Part shown: positions 17,541 to 26,256 of the stretch, piece by piece
How positions within the stretch are numbered: the stretch's first letter is position 1
Layout of the letters: every line of letters begins with the position of its first letter
From: Pseudoalteromonas luteoviolacea NCIMB 1942
Lineage (GTDB): Bacteria > Pseudomonadota > Gammaproteobacteria > Enterobacterales > Alteromonadaceae
Reading direction: 5' to 3'
Length of the DNA stretch: 64,000 nucleotides
NCBI RefSeq assembly: GCF_001625595.1
Contig: NZ_AUXT01000183.1
Coordinates: forward strand, 1 to 64,000
Program-made: the position numbers and the translations under genes
The notes under the pieces: model-generated
What the model was told of the DNA's origin: nothing
The model's database searches: none
The model's input: only the letters and a program-made list of their open reading frames with translations

Positions 17541-17751
17541 GGCGGACCAAGATTTTTCACCATGGGCCAGATCAGTTGTGTATAGAAACTGTAAATCAAG
17601 AATACCTCCTACCGATCACGTTACTTTAGACTCTGGTCACTGAGACAAATTAAGTAAATATCGGGTATCTAAAAAATACTCACTATTGCGCTATCAAAAC
17701 AGATTTGCATAGCCAAAACCATCAACGTATAAAAAAGCTTATAAATTTCAA

Positions 17752-17772
17752 AAAAGCGTGCTATTCGCTTTT
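17752..17772. terminator. Small hairpin upstream of the LMW phosphatase
   Basis: A 7-bp inverted repeat (AAAAGCG / CGCTTTT, 7-base loop) is flanked by A and T runs. It may be the leftover terminator of the decayed genes on either side. Confidence 0.4.
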
Positions 17773-17838
17773 CTTGATTAGTCGAGAGTGTTAGTTTTTA
17801 GCCTCTAAAAAATAAACTTATAATCAACAGGTCAAGAC

Positions 17839-18318
17839 ATGGCAGCTAACACATCGGTCAAAAAAATACTGGTCGTTTGTATGGGTAATATTTGTCGCTC
17901 CCCTACTATAGAAGCAGTAATGAAAACCAAAGCGCAAGCGCAAGGACTAACGCTCACCATCGACTCAGCAGGTACTATTAATTATCACGAAGGCAATTCA
18001 CCTGATAAGCGCAGTGCCAAAGCAGGCCAGAAACGAGGCTACAGTTTCTCGGGTATTACCTCTAGACAAGTTGTTAAACAAGACTTTGAAGAATTTGACT
18101 TAATACTATGTGCAGATAAAAACAATTTGGCTGACTTGCAAGCAAACTGCCCACAGGCCTATCGACATAAACTACATTTGTTTTTGACTTATGCAGGCAT
18201 GGACGTTGCTGAAGTACCTGATCCGTATTACGGAGATGGCGATGGATTTGAGTTAGTGTTAGATCTTGTTGAGACAGCGTCAGATCGCATTATTAAAGCA
18301 CTGAACTCTTCCACCTAA
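17839..18318 (+). CDS. Low-molecular-weight protein-tyrosine phosphatase
   Basis: A 159-aa enzyme of the LMW-PTP family. The P-loop C-M-G-N-I-C-R-S (nucleophile Cys14, Arg20) and the late DPYYGDG segment with the general-acid Asp are both present. Unlike Wzb/Etp phosphatases it is not beside a wzc tyrosine kinase or capsule genes, so its substrate is open. It could equally be an arsenate-reductase-like member, but the DPYYG end favours tyrosine phosphatase. The gene stands 112 bases before the next one in the same direction. Confidence 0.88.
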   Translation: MAANTSVKKILVVCMGNICRSPTIEAVMKTKAQAQGLTLTIDSAGTINYHEGNSPDKRSAKAGQKRGYSFSGITSRQVVKQDFEEFDLILCADKNNLADLQANCPQAYRHKLHLFLTYAGMDVAEVPDPYYGDGDGFELVLDLVETASDRIIKALNSST

Positions 18319-18430
18319 TCAACAACTGGAACAATTCTTCACAAATCTGTTCTCAACTTGATGGACCTATAGTATGTTTTTACCCATAATGAAAACATAT
18401 TAAGAACAACCGAACACTTAAGGAAAAGAG

Positions 18431-19132
18431 ATGAAAAACATATCAATCGCCTTAGTTGGAGACTACGATGACTCAGTCCCAGCTCACCAAGGTATTCCTC
18501 TTTCTTTGGATATTGCAGCAAGTGACTTAAGACTCAACCTTAAGGCCACATGGCTAGCGACAGACAATGTCAAAGATACAGACTTAAGTCTCTTCGATGG
18601 GATTTGGTGTGTACCAAAAACTCCTTACGTTGATGCTGATGGCGCATTAAATGCGATTAGATACGCACGCGAGAACCTCATCCCATTTTTAGGCACCTGC
18701 GGTGGTTTTCAACATGCGATATTAGAATATGCCCAGAATGTGATTGGCTGGAACGACGCGGTACACGCCGAGTCTGCCCCCCAAGGTCATCGACCTGTCA
18801 TTTCAGAGCTTGCTTGCGCATTAGTTGAGACAACTGAAGTGGTAAACATCTTTGCTCACTCACAGTTGGCTGCAATATATGGCACGACAACAATTCGCGA
18901 AGGGTACCGTTGCAGGTATGGCCTAAACGACGAGTTTCGTCACGCACTACTGCAAGAGCCACTGGTTGCTTCGGCAGATGATGACACTAAGGAAGTAAGA
19001 GCGATAGAGCTCACCGTGCATCCTTTTTACATTGCTACGCTATTCCAACCAGAGCGCGCAGTGCTCAGCAAGAAGCGCTCACCTCTGATAGAAGCGTTTG
19101 TTAACGCATGTGCGCAAAATCAAGGTTTATAG
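18431..19132 (+). CDS. CTP synthase C-terminal region-related (class I glutamine amidotransferase-like) protein
   Basis: A 233-aa stand-alone GATase-1-like protein of the group named for its similarity to the CTP synthase glutaminase tail. It opens with IALVGDYDDSVPAH. The nucleophile elbow is FLGTCGGFQHA (Cys90), and a late VHPFY...FQPE segment supplies the His and Glu expected of the triad. Some members of this group are annotated as selenoproteins with selenocysteine at the elbow; here it is an ordinary TGC. No synthetase domain is attached, so the ammonia acceptor or alternative reaction is unknown. A strong AAGGAAAAG ribosome site precedes the ATG. Confidence 0.82.
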   Translation: MKNISIALVGDYDDSVPAHQGIPLSLDIAASDLRLNLKATWLATDNVKDTDLSLFDGIWCVPKTPYVDADGALNAIRYARENLIPFLGTCGGFQHAILEYAQNVIGWNDAVHAESAPQGHRPVISELACALVETTEVVNIFAHSQLAAIYGTTTIREGYRCRYGLNDEFRHALLQEPLVASADDDTKEVRAIELTVHPFYIATLFQPERAVLSKKRSPLIEAFVNACAQNQGL

Positions 19133-19216
19133 CATTGTAAAGGTCTGCCTAGAAGTATCACTTGCCTTTTCTTCATTGATTAGGTAAAAAGCCTCCACAC
19201 TATCTGGAGGTATATC

Positions 19217-19861
19217 TTGTCTAACTTTGACTCTCAAAACGTATATACGCAAATTGCCGATGATTTGCGTGCAACAGGTCTTAGCATTATTGAAAGTGCG
19301 GTTGATCCCCAAATCATACAAAATCTCAACAAGCGAATTGCAACGCTAGAAGAAGACAAGTTCCAAACGGCTGGGATAGGTAGACAGAGTGATCATGAAA
19401 AAAACGTCAAGATCCGCCGTGACAAGATCTTATGGTTAGACCAAGGTAATAAATTGGAGTTAGGTTATATCCAAGCTATGGATGAGCTTAAAGACTTTTT
19501 AAATCGGCGCTTGTTTATGGGTCTATTTAGTTACGAGAGCCACTTTGCTCACTACCAAGAAGGTGCGTTTTATAAAAAACATTTAGATGCATTTAAAGGC
19601 AGAGCAAACAGAGTATTAACAACGGTATTTTACCTTAATGACCAATGGCAAGCAGAGCATGGCGGAGAGCTCGTAATTTATGACCCTAACGATCACGAAA
19701 AAGAACTCTGCCGCGTGCTACCCAACCAAGGGACATTGGTCACGTTTTTAAGTGATGAGTTTCCACATGAAGTGCTACCTGCGCGTAAATCCAGATATTC
19801 CATTGCGGGCTGGTTTAGAATAAATGCGAGTACCGCAGGCCACATAGACCCTCCACGCTAG
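19217..19861 (+). CDS. 2-oxoglutarate/Fe(II)-dependent oxygenase (prolyl 4-hydroxylase-like)
   Basis: A 214-aa double-stranded beta-helix oxygenase. Iron ligands are His122-x-Asp124 (KKHLDAF) and His184 (FPHEVLP); an Arg shortly after, in KSRYSIAGWFR, would bind 2-oxoglutarate. HYQEGAFYKKHLD and NRVLTTVFYLND are typical of P4H-type bacterial enzymes that hydroxylate proteins or amino acids. The start codon is TTG, chosen because TGGAGG lies six bases upstream; the next ATG would cut the N-terminal helix. It follows the GATase-like gene by 84 bases and could share its transcript. The substrate is unknown. Confidence 0.87.
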   Translation: MSNFDSQNVYTQIADDLRATGLSIIESAVDPQIIQNLNKRIATLEEDKFQTAGIGRQSDHEKNVKIRRDKILWLDQGNKLELGYIQAMDELKDFLNRRLFMGLFSYESHFAHYQEGAFYKKHLDAFKGRANRVLTTVFYLNDQWQAEHGGELVIYDPNDHEKELCRVLPNQGTLVTFLSDEFPHEVLPARKSRYSIAGWFRINASTAGHIDPPR

Positions 19862-19980
19862 ACCCAAAAATGCTGTTTTCTAGCTCCGCATGCTTATGGA
19901 GCTAACCGCTTTCAATTACATTTTTTACTTTAAATTTATGCGCTAAGTCGATAGTGTAGCGAAAAAGATAGGAAATCTTC

Positions 19981-20268
19981 ATGCGCATTTTTACACTGAC
20001 AGCCTTAATTTTATGCTTACTTTCAGGTTGTATATTTGTACCAAAGGAAGTGCAATACTTTGACGAACAGTGCCAAATCACAAAACGAAAACACGTCTTA
20101 TCACAAGAAGAAATGGGCTATTTGGGTGGTTGCTCAGACAAAGCATGTGCCGTGTTTATGGTAGGAGCTGGCCTCGTTTCGGCTGCGAGCTTGGTTGTCT
20201 CTGGTACTATCGTAATAACTCACAACACCTTGACTTGGATCGAGCAACGAGGCGACTGTGGGGACTAA
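19981..20268 (+). CDS. Small lipoprotein
   Basis: A 95-aa lipoprotein with lipobox LSGC at about residues 14-17. The mature part has a Cys-x(n)-Cys pair (GGCSDKAC), and a hydrophobic segment at about residues 57-80 (VFMVGAGLVSAASLVVSGTIVI) that could be a second membrane anchor. No family is recognised. The upstream hairpin TAGCTCC/GGAGCTA (19881-19904) separates it from the oxygenase gene. Confidence 0.65.
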   Translation: MRIFTLTALILCLLSGCIFVPKEVQYFDEQCQITKRKHVLSQEEMGYLGGCSDKACAVFMVGAGLVSAASLVVSGTIVITHNTLTWIEQRGDCGD

Positions 20269-20302
20269 TTAAAAACCGCAGGTTAAACTAGTTTCCCCCT
20301 GT

Positions 20303-21595
20303 CTAATTCGGTAATCCAACTTCTACGCATAGGCCACCTAATGAGCGATTGCTCAAGTTAATATAGCCGTTGTGCGCTTCTACGATTTCTCTGCATAGGG
20401 CTAAACCTAAGCCCGTTCCACTATTTTTAGTAGAGTAAAACGGAACTAGCGCGCTGGTTAATACCGCCTCAGACATCCCCTGCCCGGCATCTTCAAAGAG
20501 AAATTTAGTCATGCCATTGCGCGACTGAACTGTAAGGGTGATAGCATCCGACTTTGAGCCCGATTCATGGGCGTTTTTTAATAGATTAATTATGAGTTGC
20601 TCAAGCTGCCCTCTATCCGCTTGCAATGTGTCTACATCACATTGAATTCGGCTTGGCCATTGCAGTTGAATCGATTCAAGTAAAGGGCGAATTTCTATTG
20701 CGGTCAGTATGGGCATAGGTAGCTTTGCAAATGTGCCATACCCTTGTACAAACTCTGTAAGGTGGGAAATACGCTCGTCAATTGTGCTAAATACGCGATG
20801 TAACCTCGTATCTTCCAATTTAGTCGCGATGATTTTTCCGCTATGTGACATCGATGAAATTGGCCCTAGCGAGTTGTTTAACTCATGGCTGATAACTCGG
20901 ATAACCTTTTTCCATACAGCGACTTCTTGACGGTTTAATTCACGGGTGAGCTGCTTAAAGATATACAGGTTATGGTGCTGATTATTCAATAGAATTTCAC
21001 CAACAGAGGCGTGCCAAACTTGCTCATCTGCATCACCTTGGCAAATACTGATTAAGCCATCTTGTGCAGTGTTTATGGCTGCCGTAATTTCTTGCGGTGC
21101 CGTATCTTGCAGCTGTGAAATTGATAAGCCTTCGAGCGCTTGCAAACTACCAACCAAGTTTTGAGCGCTCTGATTAGCAAACACCACCACACCATTATCA
21201 TTAATTAACAGCAACGCTTGCGGCGCGCTTTGTAACATTTTGTCTAGCATCATTTCCCTTTGATACAGCCATTGCTTTTCTTTTCTCAGTTGTTGTGCAG
21301 TTTCGTTATAAAGTTGGCATAACTCGCCAAACTCGTCTTCATTTTGATACGCCAATTGATTTGAAAAGTCGCCATCTTTAAAGTTTAACAACCCGACATT
21401 CAACGCCTCAACCGCTTTAATAAGCTTATGAAATATCAGCTTTAATAACAGACAACAGCTCAAGCTTGCAACCACACTCAATATAAGCCAGTTCTGCCAA
21501 GTAGAAAGTAAAATCACGGGTGAGCAGGATATAAAAATACTGACAAAAATTAGTAAAATGACTTTGCGCTTTAATTTACTTAACGGGCCACTCAT
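20303..21595 (-). CDS. Sensor histidine kinase of the ABC-exporter two-component system
   Basis: A 430-aa kinase. Two membrane helices (about 11-30 and 35-55) are joined by only a few residues, so there is no periplasmic sensor domain and it probably senses a membrane event. A HAMP-like and a PAS-like region (about 110-190) follow, then the phospho-acceptor helix with VISHELNNSLGPI (His near 237) and an ATP-binding domain with GTGLGLALCREIVEAHNG. Its ATG overlaps the stop of the response regulator (TGATG), so they are co-translated. It is the last gene of the exporter operon; the likely signal is an antimicrobial or envelope damage. Confidence 0.9.
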   Translation of the reverse strand: MSGPLSKLKRKVILLIFVSIFISCSPVILLSTWQNWLILSVVASLSCCLLLKLIFHKLIKAVEALNVGLLNFKDGDFSNQLAYQNEDEFGELCQLYNETAQQLRKEKQWLYQREMMLDKMLQSAPQALLLINDNGVVVFANQSAQNLVGSLQALEGLSISQLQDTAPQEITAAINTAQDGLISICQGDADEQVWHASVGEILLNNQHHNLYIFKQLTRELNRQEVAVWKKVIRVISHELNNSLGPISSMSHSGKIIATKLEDTRLHRVFSTIDERISHLTEFVQGYGTFAKLPMPILTAIEIRPLLESIQLQWPSRIQCDVDTLQADRGQLEQLIINLLKNAHESGSKSDAITLTVQSRNGMTKFLFEDAGQGMSEAVLTSALVPFYSTKNSGTGLGLALCREIVEAHNGYINLSNRSLGGLCVEVGLPN

Positions 21596-22971
21596 CAGTA
21601 ATCAATTCCGTGCTTTTGCAATCTTCGATAGAGCGCTTGACGACTTATCCCAAACTGACGCGCGACCTTAGCAATGACGCCTTGGCATTGATGCATCGCT
21701 TGTTGCAATTCTAGCTTTGTTGGCTCTGTAGCTTGTTGCTTATTCGATTGTGGGATCACATTATCCAGCAAACCGAAATCTTGCGCTAGGAGCTCTCCTT
21801 GCGGTTTCAACACGCCAGCTCGTTTGCAGGCATTTTCAAGTTCTCGCACATTGCCTGGCCAACTGTGCACACACAATGCTCTCTCCGCCTCCAAACTTAT
21901 TTGGCGACCGGGTAAAAAGTGTCTCACCAGCGGTAAAATATCGTCTTTACGCTGAGCCAAGCTTGGCAAATTTATTTCTATCACATTGAGGCGGTAAAAA
22001 AGATCTTCTCTAAACTTTCCTGTCGCTACATCATTCAACAAATTCGCATTTGTCGCAGAAATCACTCTAACATTTACTTTTTGTGTCTCAACAGAGCCAA
22101 GACGTTCAAACTCTCCTGTTTGTACCACTCTGAGTAATTTCATTTGCCCTGATAATGGGAGATTACCGATTTCATCTAAAAACAGTGTGCCACCATCTGC
22201 CGCCTCGAACCGCCCTACGCGCTTTTTGTTTGCACCGGTATAGGCGCCGGCTTCTGCTCCAAATAACTCAGCCTCGATTAGATTATCAGGCAGTGCGCCT
22301 GCATTGACCTTAATAAACGGTTGATTAGCGTGCTTAGAGTTTGCTTGAATGATCTGCGCTATTTTTTCTTTGCCGCTACCATTTGCACCGGTGATCAAAA
22401 CAGACACATCTGACTTTGCGACCTGTAGCGCCATTTCTACAGCTCGCTGCATTGCAACACTCTCATAAATGAGGCCAACCAGTTCGGCACCTGCATGATA
22501 GTTTTCTCGCTCTATTTGCTGCCTGTGCAGTTGCAGGCTATCTGAACTTGCTTTACCTAGGGCGATTAAGTTAGCAACAGACACTAAGAGTTTGTCATCA
22601 TTCCAAGGTTTCGCTAAATAATCAGCGGCTCCGGCCTTTACCAAAGAAATGGCCATTTCAAGTTCAGTCCAAGCTGTTAGCAAAATGATTGGCAAATTTG
22701 GCGACAATTTGCGTAGTTTGTGGAATAACGCTTTGCCTTCTTCACCTGAGGTGGTGTCCGCCGTAAAGTTCATATCCTGAATTACTAATTCAACGCGCTG
22801 ATATCGCACGACTTGCTCAGCCTCAAACGGGCTGCTCGCGACTACAACCTCATAGTTATGCAATTCAAAGAGAAGAGATAATGATTGTAGAACCGCCTGA
22901 TTGTCGTCGACGATAAGTATTTTATCCATGTGTTTATTATTCATTATGTTACACTCTCTCGAGTGTAACAT
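21595..22971 (-). CDS. Sigma-54-dependent response regulator
   Basis: A 458-aa NtrC-type regulator: a receiver domain (acidic pair at 22-23, phospho-acceptor Asp66 in VIQDMNF), an AAA+ domain (Walker A GANGSGKE at 195-202) and a Fis-type helix-turn-helix (GVIAKVARQFGISRQALYRRLQ). The sigma-54 contact loop reads GAYTGA (242-247) instead of the usual GAFTGA; an aromatic residue is kept. The start used is ATG 22971, with AGAGGA upstream; ATG 22944 is an alternative. Both sit around a large inverted repeat that could control translation. Its likely target is the tandem palindromes upstream of the adaptor gene. Confidence 0.9.
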   Translation of the reverse strand: MLHSRECNIMNNKHMDKILIVDDNQAVLQSLSLLFELHNYEVVVASSPFEAEQVVRYQRVELVIQDMNFTADTTSGEEGKALFHKLRKLSPNLPIILLTAWTELEMAISLVKAGAADYLAKPWNDDKLLVSVANLIALGKASSDSLQLHRQQIERENYHAGAELVGLIYESVAMQRAVEMALQVAKSDVSVLITGANGSGKEKIAQIIQANSKHANQPFIKVNAGALPDNLIEAELFGAEAGAYTGANKKRVGRFEAADGGTLFLDEIGNLPLSGQMKLLRVVQTGEFERLGSVETQKVNVRVISATNANLLNDVATGKFREDLFYRLNVIEINLPSLAQRKDDILPLVRHFLPGRQISLEAERALCVHSWPGNVRELENACKRAGVLKPQGELLAQDFGLLDNVIPQSNKQQATEPTKLELQQAMHQCQGVIAKVARQFGISRQALYRRLQKHGIDY

Positions 22972-22974
22972 AAT
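22943..22974. promoter_or_regulatory. 14-bp inverted repeat over the response-regulator start
   Basis: ATTATGTTACACTC, a 4-base loop (TCTC), then its exact complement. No T-run follows on either strand, so it is not a simple terminator. In RNA it would fold the start codon at 22971 into a stem. Confidence 0.5.
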
Positions 22975-22988
22975 CTTGTTTCCTCTGA

Positions 22989-24191
22989 TTAAATACTGCG
23001 AGTAGCTATACTGGGAGAAATATTGGCGGCCCGCTTAGCTGGTTGATATACAGACATTAAGCTCATACCTAACATCGCAACCCCGGTATAAAGTACAATT
23101 GACCAATCCAATGCTGGGATGTTGTATGAGGCCATCAATTGTCCACCTAAATACAGCGCTGCGATAGAGCCAGCAATGACACCAAATAACGTCACCAACG
23201 TGTTTTCAACTAGAAAGTAGCTGAAGATGGCAGACTTTCTTGCACCTAGGGCGCGGCGCGTGCCAATTTGTTTAGTGCGCTTGCTAATGTTGAAATGGGT
23301 CAAACCAAATATGCCCAAAGCAGTGATAATCACTAAAAATACAATCAGCGCCACCAGCATTCTTATCATCAGCGTATCACGTTGATAGGTTTGCGCCTTT
23401 GCTTCATCAAGTCCTTTGACATCAATAATGACTCGTTGGCGCTCATTTTCTAACAGTAAAGGCTCAATCAACTTCATGATTTTTGCTCGTTTACTTGGCT
23501 CTGTTTTTACAATGACACGCTGGTACATCCTGCTTCTTTCTATTGGAATAAGCATGACATTGTCACCCATTTTAGAGTCAGGCCACTGGCTTTTCATGGT
23601 TTCTACAATGCCAACAATCTTCATCATATTGTCGCCACTATAAATAAACTCATTGAGTCCTTTACCTTCTCCAAACAGCTTGTTTGCAACGGCGCGGCTT
23701 ACAATAGCAACAGAGGGAAATTGACTATCTGTCCCATCACTTTCATCCTGAGGTTCAAAATCTCTCCCCTCACTAACTTTGAGGCCAAACGCATTTACCA
23801 CTCTGTGATTTGCTTGAATATAGCCGCTGTCAACGCGCTTTCCTTGCATTTCATCCGGGTTATCACTGATGATCCAAGACCCACCACTACTCGACAATGG
23901 AATTGAGCTCACAGTCATGGCTTCGATGACTCCATCAATTTCTTTTAGCTTGGCCATGTCTTCTTTAAATTGCTTCGCTCGGTCAATATTTCTGTTGTAA
24001 GTCAGTACTGTAAAAGCAATGATACCTTGCTCATCATAGCCTGTATCTTCACTAAGCTTATCGACTCTATCCGACACAATAGATATCGCGTTGCTCACAA
24101 TGGCCAAAGTAACGGCAATTTGTAAAATCAGCAGTAAAGCCCCGGCTTTAGAGCGCATCAAGGTATTGAGAATAGGTTTAATTTCTGACAT
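22989..24191 (-). CDS. ABC transporter permease, FtsX/MacB type (second permease)
   Basis: A 400-aa permease with one N-terminal helix (about 17-38), a large periplasmic MacB-like domain (about 40-270) and three C-terminal helices in the FtsX domain (about 275-395; TKQIGTRRALGARKSAIFSYFLVEN is the coupling segment). I start at ATG 24191 because GGGGAG is eight bases upstream; an earlier GTG has no spacing. It pairs with the upstream permease as a heterodimer driven by the ATPase, acting as a mechanotransmission exporter rather than a channel. It ends just before the response regulator, so the TCS and the transporter form one operon. Confidence 0.9.
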   Translation of the reverse strand: MSEIKPILNTLMRSKAGALLLILQIAVTLAIVSNAISIVSDRVDKLSEDTGYDEQGIIAFTVLTYNRNIDRAKQFKEDMAKLKEIDGVIEAMTVSSIPLSSSGGSWIISDNPDEMQGKRVDSGYIQANHRVVNAFGLKVSEGRDFEPQDESDGTDSQFPSVAIVSRAVANKLFGEGKGLNEFIYSGDNMMKIVGIVETMKSQWPDSKMGDNVMLIPIERSRMYQRVIVKTEPSKRAKIMKLIEPLLLENERQRVIIDVKGLDEAKAQTYQRDTLMIRMLVALIVFLVIITALGIFGLTHFNISKRTKQIGTRRALGARKSAIFSYFLVENTLVTLFGVIAGSIAALYLGGQLMASYNIPALDWSIVLYTGVAMLGMSLMSVYQPAKRAANISPSIATRSI

Positions 24192-24204
24192 TTTCAGCAC
24201 TCCC

Positions 24205-25518
24205 CTATTGAACTTTTAAGTGGGTTGCAGGTGAAGTTTTACACACCACCCAAGCTGGAAACAGACCCGCCAACATACACGCAAAGATGGCTATGACAGG
24301 AGATATAAGCAGCATCATCCAATCCATTTTCGCGATCCCCACGTAAATCGACATGGTTTCTCGGATCCCAATGAGGCCTAGCTGTGCAAGCAAGATACCG
24401 ACTAAGCTGCCCAAAAATCCAAGGAGTGCAACTTCAACTAAATGTTGATAAAAAATCTGCCTTTTACTTGCCCCTAGCGCACGTCTTACGCCTGCATCTG
24501 GTGCGCGTTTCAAGAATTTAGCCAATAGCATGCCTAATATATTCGCCAAACATACCGCTAAAAACATAAAGCTTAGGCCAACCAAAATCTTATTATCCGG
24601 ATCAACGACCTGATTGTAGCCAAGCCACTCATTAACATTTTTAAGATTGTAATCTAGTTCCTTGCGATTAAAGCGTCCTAACTTTTGCTGTTCAAACATG
24701 TGATCCATTAAAAGTTGTTGGTAGCTTTTTAGTTGCGATTGGGAATTTATCTCCACCCAAAACTGCAACCAAATCATTTCAGAATTAAGGAATTGCGCAT
24801 ACGAGCGTGTTTCTTCATTTTTCCACGCATTGGTGTTACCCCAGCTATGAAGCTGATACGCTTCAATATGGCTAAACGGAATGAATATGTGTTCTGCTCG
24901 TTGAAAAGGGCCATTGTTTACATCATAAAACTTCAGTGATGGCTGCCAAGATTGGGTTACACCAATCACTTCATAGCTGCGCTCATCCAAGTAAATTGAC
25001 TCTCCGAGAACATCCGTGCGTTGGAATAACCGCTCTGCTAAATCTTCGCTAATAACAGCAACTGGCGCAGCCTGTTCGCTTTGTGCTTGAGTCCAAACTT
25101 CTCCGTGTAAAAACGACAAACCAAACATGGAGAAAAAATCTCGCCCTGTGATCCGTACATCTTGAATAAACGGAGTACTGCCAGCCTTATCTATATGGAC
25201 GGCAGCGCCAGACTTCATCATGGCTACCCGCTTGGTCAATGGGGAGTTTTCCATCAAATACTTAGCATCTTGATAGGTCAATTGAGTAGGTACATCATCA
25301 TGCGTATTCCAAGTTTGCCCGTCATCCATCGTCTGCAATTGCACAGCGTATAATTGCTCACTTTTTTGTGGGATCGGATCTGCACTCATCATGTGATACA
25401 CAGATAGCGACGTCATGGTGACACCAATACCAATTCCGATTGCAATAATCATCAACAGACTGATTAATGGTGTGAGCTTTATATTTCTCCATGCCAAATC
25501 AAAATAGTGCACCAACAT
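24205..25518 (-). CDS. ABC transporter permease, FtsX/MacB type (first permease)
   Basis: A 437-aa permease of the same architecture: an N-terminal helix (about 18-38), a periplasmic MacB-PCD domain and three C-terminal helices. Its coupling segment is APDAGVRRALGASKRQIFYQHLVE. I start at ATG 25518, one base after the ATPase stop, because MLVHYFDLAWRNIK is the usual family N-terminus; the longer open frame overlaps the ATPase gene by 80 bases. Sequence divergence from the second permease suggests an obligate heterodimer. The substrate is unknown; peptides, macrolides or envelope-active compounds are typical of the group. Confidence 0.9.
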   Translation of the reverse strand: MLVHYFDLAWRNIKLTPLISLLMIIAIGIGIGVTMTSLSVYHMMSADPIPQKSEQLYAVQLQTMDDGQTWNTHDDVPTQLTYQDAKYLMENSPLTKRVAMMKSGAAVHIDKAGSTPFIQDVRITGRDFFSMFGLSFLHGEVWTQAQSEQAAPVAVISEDLAERLFQRTDVLGESIYLDERSYEVIGVTQSWQPSLKFYDVNNGPFQRAEHIFIPFSHIEAYQLHSWGNTNAWKNEETRSYAQFLNSEMIWLQFWVEINSQSQLKSYQQLLMDHMFEQQKLGRFNRKELDYNLKNVNEWLGYNQVVDPDNKILVGLSFMFLAVCLANILGMLLAKFLKRAPDAGVRRALGASKRQIFYQHLVEVALLGFLGSLVGILLAQLGLIGIRETMSIYVGIAKMDWMMLLISPVIAIFACMLAGLFPAWVVCKTSPATHLKVQ

Positions 25519-25519
25519 G

Positions 25520-26242
25520 CTAAACCTCCACAGACATTTGTGGATTAACATGAGGCGCCTGAGTCCCTTGATACAAAGTAAAGTCAGCGACTTGGCCATC
25601 AACTATTTGAATATTACGCGGCGTTCTTCTAGCCAGTTCAGGGTCATGCGTAACCATAACGATGGTCGTGCCAGCGCGATTTAGCTCTTCAAGCAACGTC
25701 ATGACTTGTCTTGCCATCAAACTGTCGAGGTTGCCGGTTGGTTCATCAGCAAGTAGAAACCTTGGCTCTCCGGCCAAAGCGCGTGCAATCGCAACACGTT
25801 GCTGCTGGCCACCTGACAGCTGCTGAGGCAAGTGCCTAGCTCGCCCAGCTAACCCAACCTGTTCAAGGCAGTGCTCGACACGTCTTTTTCGTTCTTTGGC
25901 TTTTATACCTCGATATCGCAGCGGTACTTCTATGTTTTCGAATAAATTTAGGTCTGGTATCAGATTGAAGCCTTGAAATATAAATCCAATTTTTTGATTT
26001 CGCAGATCCGAGCGCTGATTGTCGTTGAGTTTGCCGACATCAATCCCATCTAACATATATTGACCTGACGAATATGACTCTAACAACCCTGCAATATTTA
26101 AAAACGTTGTTTTACCTGAACCTGATGGCCCTGTTACGGCAATAAACTCGCCTTCATTAACGGTTAGATTAAATTCTCTCAGTGCCTGTGTTTGCACCAT
26201 TTCTGTTTGGTACAATTTGCCAATATTTTGCATGTTCAACAT
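25520..26242 (-). CDS. ABC transporter ATP-binding protein, MacB/LolD type
   Basis: A 240-aa ATPase with Walker A GPSGSGKTT (about 38-46), signature LSGGQQQRVAIARAL, Walker B LLADEP followed by TGNLDS, and H-loop VTHDPE. All motifs are intact. It drives the two FtsX-type permeases downstream. AAGGAC precedes the ATG at good spacing. The gene is 14 bases after the adaptor and 1 base before the first permease, in a tight operon. Confidence 0.95.
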   Translation of the reverse strand: MLNMQNIGKLYQTEMVQTQALREFNLTVNEGEFIAVTGPSGSGKTTFLNIAGLLESYSSGQYMLDGIDVGKLNDNQRSDLRNQKIGFIFQGFNLIPDLNLFENIEVPLRYRGIKAKERKRRVEHCLEQVGLAGRARHLPQQLSGGQQQRVAIARALAGEPRFLLADEPTGNLDSLMARQVMTLLEELNRAGTTIVMVTHDPELARRTPRNIQIVDGQVADFTLYQGTQAPHVNPQMSVEV

Positions 26243-26256
26243 AATGATTGTCCTTT

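Noticed and set aside
17839-18318. Capsule-type Wzb phosphatase
   Set aside because: No wzc-type kinase or polysaccharide export genes are near, so only the general LMW phosphatase call is supported.
18431-19132. Selenoprotein version of the CTP-synthase-tail-like gene
   Set aside because: The elbow codon is TGC (Cys), not TGA, so no selenocysteine is needed here.
24205-25602. Longer first-permease frame starting at 25602
   Set aside because: It would overlap the ATPase gene by 80 bases and add residues unlike the family; ATG 25518 is next to the ATPase stop and gives the usual N-terminus.
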